From Sediminibacterium goheungense (GTDB taxonomy: Bacteria; Bacteroidota; Bacteroidia; Chitinophagales; Chitinophagaceae): a stretch of DNA of 64,000 nucleotides. The notes under the pieces were generated by a model, which had not been told where the DNA came from, did no database searches, and worked only from the letters and a program-made list of their open reading frames with translations. Positions within the stretch are counted from its first letter, which is position 1. Every line of letters begins with the position of its first letter. The DNA lies in contig NZ_SNWP01000010.1 in the NCBI RefSeq assembly GCF_004361915.1, positions 310,001-374,000 of the forward strand, written 5' to 3'. Positions 61,245 through 64,000 of the stretch are shown piece after piece. The position numbers and the translations under genes were made by a program.

Positions 61245-61351
61245 CAGGGTAGCATACCATTTTTTTACCGCATATATATATGTATGAAAGCGATGAAAAA
61301 ATGACTTGAAAAGCAATCAAAAAGCTGTTATAAACAGCAAGCAAAAGCTAG
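61245..61351 (+). promoter_or_regulatory. topA mRNA leader with hairpin near the start
   Basis: About 100 bases of AT-rich leader, including GCTGTT-ATA-AACAGC (61324-61338), a 6-bp stem 13 bases before the ATG. It could modulate translation. No known riboswitch is recognised. The rest of the gap back to 61093 holds no gene. Confidence 0.4.
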
Positions 61352-63928
61352 ATGGCAAAGAATTTATTGATAGTTGAGTCTCCGGCAAAAGCCAAAACAA
61401 TTGAAAAGATCCTGGGAAGCGATTTCGAGGTTAAGAGTTGTTATGGGCATATCCGTGATCTGGAAAAAGATGATATGGGTATTGATGTAAACAATCAGTA
61501 CCAGCCCCGTTATATTGTACCGGACGATAAGGAAAGAGTGGTTAAAGAACTGCGTCAGTTAGCCAAAAAAGCGGATGAAGTATGGCTTGCATCGGATGAG
61601 GACCGTGAAGGAGAAAGCATCAGCTGGCACCTGTCAGAAGTATTGGGTCTGGATCCAAAAACCACCAAAAGAATTGTTTTTCATGAGATTACAGCTCCGG
61701 CCATTAAAAAAGCCGTTGCACAACCCAGGCTCATTAATATGAACCTTGTAAATGCCCAACAGGCCCGCAGGGTTTTGGACAGACTGGTAGGCTTTGAATT
61801 GAGTCCGGTTTTATGGCGAAAAATCGGCATGCAACGAAGTCTGAGTGCCGGAAGGGTTCAGAGCGTAGCTGTTAGACTGATTGTTGAACGTGAACGCGAG
61901 ATCAATCATTTTATCCCGGAAAGCAGTTATAAGATAGAGGCTCTTTTTGCAGCCAAAGACATTCATAACAGGGCTGTATCCTTTAAGGCTGAGGGTCCCT
62001 CCAAACTGAATACCCAGGAAGCAGCTGCTAGCTTTTTAAACAGCTGTAAAAACGCTGCTTATAAAGTACTGGATGTAACGGTGAAACCTGCCAAACGTTC
62101 TCCGGCAGCCCCCTTTACCACTTCTACCCTTCAACAGGAAGCTTCCCGTAAACTGGGTTATGGTGTAAGCAAAACCATGTTACTGGCGCAAAAACTATAC
62201 GAAAGTGGTAAGATCACTTATATGCGTACAGACAGTATTAACCTGAGTGATACTGCCATGGCCGATATTCGTAAAGAAATAGATAGCAGTTACGGTAACA
62301 ATTATTACCAGCCACGCAAATACAAAAACAAGAATGAGAGTGCCCAGGAAGCGCACGAAGCAATACGTCCTACTTATATGAATAACCGGACGGTGGCCGA
62401 TGAAGATACCCGCAAACTATATGAACTGATCTGGAGAAGAACCATTGCCTCTCAAATGAGCGACGCTGAGTTTGAGAAAACAGTGGCTAAAATTGATATC
62501 TCCACCAATAAAGAAACCCTTACGGCTACCGGAGAAGTCATGAAGTTTGATGGATTTCTGAAAGTATACCTCGAAGGAAAAGATGAGGAAGATGAAGAAG
62601 ACAATGAAGGTATGCTGCCTCCGTTATCAGCCGGTCAGGTGCTCGATTTCAGGGAAATGATGGCGACTGAAAAATTTACCCGTGCTGCACCAAGATACAC
62701 GGAAGCATCATTGGTAAAAAAGCTGGAAGAACTGGGTATCGGTCGTCCTTCGACCTATGCTCCTACTATTTCAACTATTATCAAAAGAAATTATGTTGAA
62801 AAGCGTGATAAAGAAGGTACCAAAAGACAGGTAAATATTTTACGCCTCAATGCCCAACAGGAGGTTTCGAAGGAAATACTCACTGAAAATACCGGTGCTG
62901 AAAAAGCCAAACTATTCCCTACCGATCTTGGTATGGTGGTAACGGATTTTTTAAAACAACATTTCAGCAAGGTGATGGATTTTGGCTTTACTGCCCGTAT
63001 CGAGGAAGAGTTTGATGAGATTGCCGAAGGAAAGACCCGCTGGAGCAGTATGATCGATCAATTTTACAAACCTTTTCACGAAAATATTGAGCATACCCTT
63101 GAAAATGCAGAAAGAGCAAAAGGCGAAAGAGAACTGGGCATAGATGAGGCCTCCGGCAAAAAAGTTATTGCCAGAATGGGTCGTTATGGTCCAATGGTAC
63201 AGATCGGGCATGTTGAAGATGAGGAGAAACCAAGATTTGCTAAACTCAAAGCAGATCAAAGTATTGAAACCATCACCATGGAAGAAGCCATGGAACTCTT
63301 TGCCCTGCCCCGTGTACTGGGTACGTATGAGGATCAGGAATTATCTGTGAATGTGGGTCGTTTTGGCCCCTATATCAAGCTGGGTGATCAGTTTATATCT
63401 ATCCCAAAAGGTGAAGACCTGCATACTATAGAACTGGACCGCGCCATTGAATTATTACAGGAGAAGCAACAGGCTGATGCACCGGTTGCTTTTTATAATG
63501 AGTTACCTGTAACAAAGGGTAAAGGACGTTTCGGACCATTTATTAAATGGAACGATATGTTTATCAATATTCCAAGGGCCTATAATTTTGATACACTTTC
63601 TCAACAGGACATCAATGAGTTGATTGAAAAGAAAATGGAGAAAGAAGCTAATCGTTTTATCAAACAATGGCCTGCTGAAAAAATCAATATTGAAAATGGC
63701 CGATGGGGCCCTTTTATCCGCTTCAACAAAAAAATGCTGAAGATGGGCCGTAAGGCCGATGGGGGTAAGTACACGGCTGAAGAGCTTACAGATATTGATA
63801 TTGAACTGGTAAAAAAGATGATTGAAGAGCAGGTGCCCAATGCATTCGCCAAAAAAACAAAAGCGCCGGCCAAAAAAGCGGCTACTAAAAAAGCTGCCCC
63901 TAAAAAAGCCGCAGCTAAAAAGAAATAA
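61352..63928 (+). CDS. topA: DNA topoisomerase I
   Basis: 858 residues. Type IA topoisomerase that relaxes negative supercoils. Toprim motif SDEDREGE (81-88) follows IVESPAKAKTIEKIL (7-21); the catalytic Tyr290 is in ITYMRTDS. The C-terminal part has no zinc fingers but several repeat-type domains marked by MGRYGPMVQIG, VGRFGPYIKLG, KGRFGPFIKW and NGRWGPFIRF (about 610-820), as in Bacteroidota. It ends in a Lys/Ala-rich tail of about 25 residues (KAPAKKAATKKAAPKKAA...) like the repeat protein at 3092, probably a nonspecific DNA grip. Followed by a strong terminator. Confidence 0.96.
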   Translation: MAKNLLIVESPAKAKTIEKILGSDFEVKSCYGHIRDLEKDDMGIDVNNQYQPRYIVPDDKERVVKELRQLAKKADEVWLASDEDREGESISWHLSEVLGLDPKTTKRIVFHEITAPAIKKAVAQPRLINMNLVNAQQARRVLDRLVGFELSPVLWRKIGMQRSLSAGRVQSVAVRLIVEREREINHFIPESSYKIEALFAAKDIHNRAVSFKAEGPSKLNTQEAAASFLNSCKNAAYKVLDVTVKPAKRSPAAPFTTSTLQQEASRKLGYGVSKTMLLAQKLYESGKITYMRTDSINLSDTAMADIRKEIDSSYGNNYYQPRKYKNKNESAQEAHEAIRPTYMNNRTVADEDTRKLYELIWRRTIASQMSDAEFEKTVAKIDISTNKETLTATGEVMKFDGFLKVYLEGKDEEDEEDNEGMLPPLSAGQVLDFREMMATEKFTRAAPRYTEASLVKKLEELGIGRPSTYAPTISTIIKRNYVEKRDKEGTKRQVNILRLNAQQEVSKEILTENTGAEKAKLFPTDLGMVVTDFLKQHFSKVMDFGFTARIEEEFDEIAEGKTRWSSMIDQFYKPFHENIEHTLENAERAKGERELGIDEASGKKVIARMGRYGPMVQIGHVEDEEKPRFAKLKADQSIETITMEEAMELFALPRVLGTYEDQELSVNVGRFGPYIKLGDQFISIPKGEDLHTIELDRAIELLQEKQQADAPVAFYNELPVTKGKGRFGPFIKWNDMFINIPRAYNFDTLSQQDINELIEKKMEKEANRFIKQWPAEKINIENGRWGPFIRFNKKMLKMGRKADGGKYTAEELTDIDIELVKKMIEEQVPNAFAKKTKAPAKKAATKKAAPKKAAAKKK

Positions 63929-63940
63929 CAGTTATTTATA

Positions 63941-63988
63941 GATAGGAAAAGCCCCTGAAACATACCGTTTCAGGGGCTTTTTCCTATC
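63941..63988. terminator. Terminator after topA
   Basis: A near-perfect 21-bp stem (63941-63961 with 63967-63988, one bulged T) with loop ATACC and a GCCCCTGAAAC core, flanked by A and T runs. Effective on both strands by sequence. Confidence 0.93.
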
Positions 63989-64000
63989 AAATAAAACTTC

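Noticed and set aside
1-64000. Mobile element, prophage or anti-phage defence island
   Set aside because: I see no transposase, integrase, phage structural gene, restriction or CRISPR gene; gene content is core-like throughout.
1-64000. tRNA or rRNA genes
   Set aside because: I looked at intergenic gaps for cloverleaf-like arms and T-loop motifs and found none; a tRNA search program would settle it.

Overview
The window is chromosomal DNA from a member of the phylum Bacteroidota, most likely the family Chitinophagaceae. The evidence is TonB-linked outer-membrane barrels paired with GLPGLI proteins, DUF3667, DUF2851, DUF2807 and DUF4239 proteins, a lysine/alanine-rich histone-H1-like protein, topoisomerase I with repeat-type C-terminal domains, and promoters of the TTTG-N(18-21)-TAnnTTTG type. 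The species is an inference. I found no tRNA or rRNA gene, CRISPR array, phage or transposase. No stretch longer than 300 bases lacks a gene.

Layout: (1) 1-5056, the 3' end of an outer-membrane barrel gene, then rplU-rpmA, a KAAKKAAPK-repeat protein, and a PolX/PHP protein whose polymerase site is degenerate. (2) 5067-12101, a minus-strand operon (DUF3667, mazG, large NtrY-like histidine kinase) and two small unknowns. (3) 12204-25883, housekeeping: smc, two glycosyltransferases, an FtsE-like ATPase, purM, ribF, holA, a PolB-type exonuclease, a coiled-coil membrane protein and a second histidine kinase. (4) 25982-29153, a GNAT acetyltransferase, an AraC regulator with an SDR oxidoreductase, and a DUF2807 adhesin-like protein. 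(5) 29259-51494, carbohydrate storage and uptake: glgB at one end and, at the other, a secreted GH13 amylase, an MFS transporter, glgC, glgA, a FucP-type sugar transporter and a ROK glucokinase. Between them are two paralogous barrel-GLPGLI operons and a minus-strand operon (antiporter, VOC, WD40, S74-like). (6) 51702-63928, DUF4239, lipA, OsmC, DUF2851, maf, a UbiA prenyltransferase, a ferredoxin-iscX-kdsC operon, DUF2520, a hydrolase and topA.

How the genes work together: GlgC, GlgA and GlgB form the complete ADP-glucose route to glycogen. The secreted GH13 enzyme, the two transporters and the glucokinase supply glucose units, so 29-51 kb reads as a starch/glucose capture and storage locus, although no glycogen phosphorylase is present. 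The two barrel-GLPGLI operons share a conserved upstream block and are probably co-regulated.

The most unusual signal is not a gene. At least a dozen intergenic spots carry short repeats with a strict 7-base period (8 in one subfamily). In most of them the words stand on both sides of a spacer in inverted orientation, giving long hairpins. The word differs between loci but the two arms of one locus match. They cluster at gene ends, especially between convergent genes, and look like one architecture built from different words.
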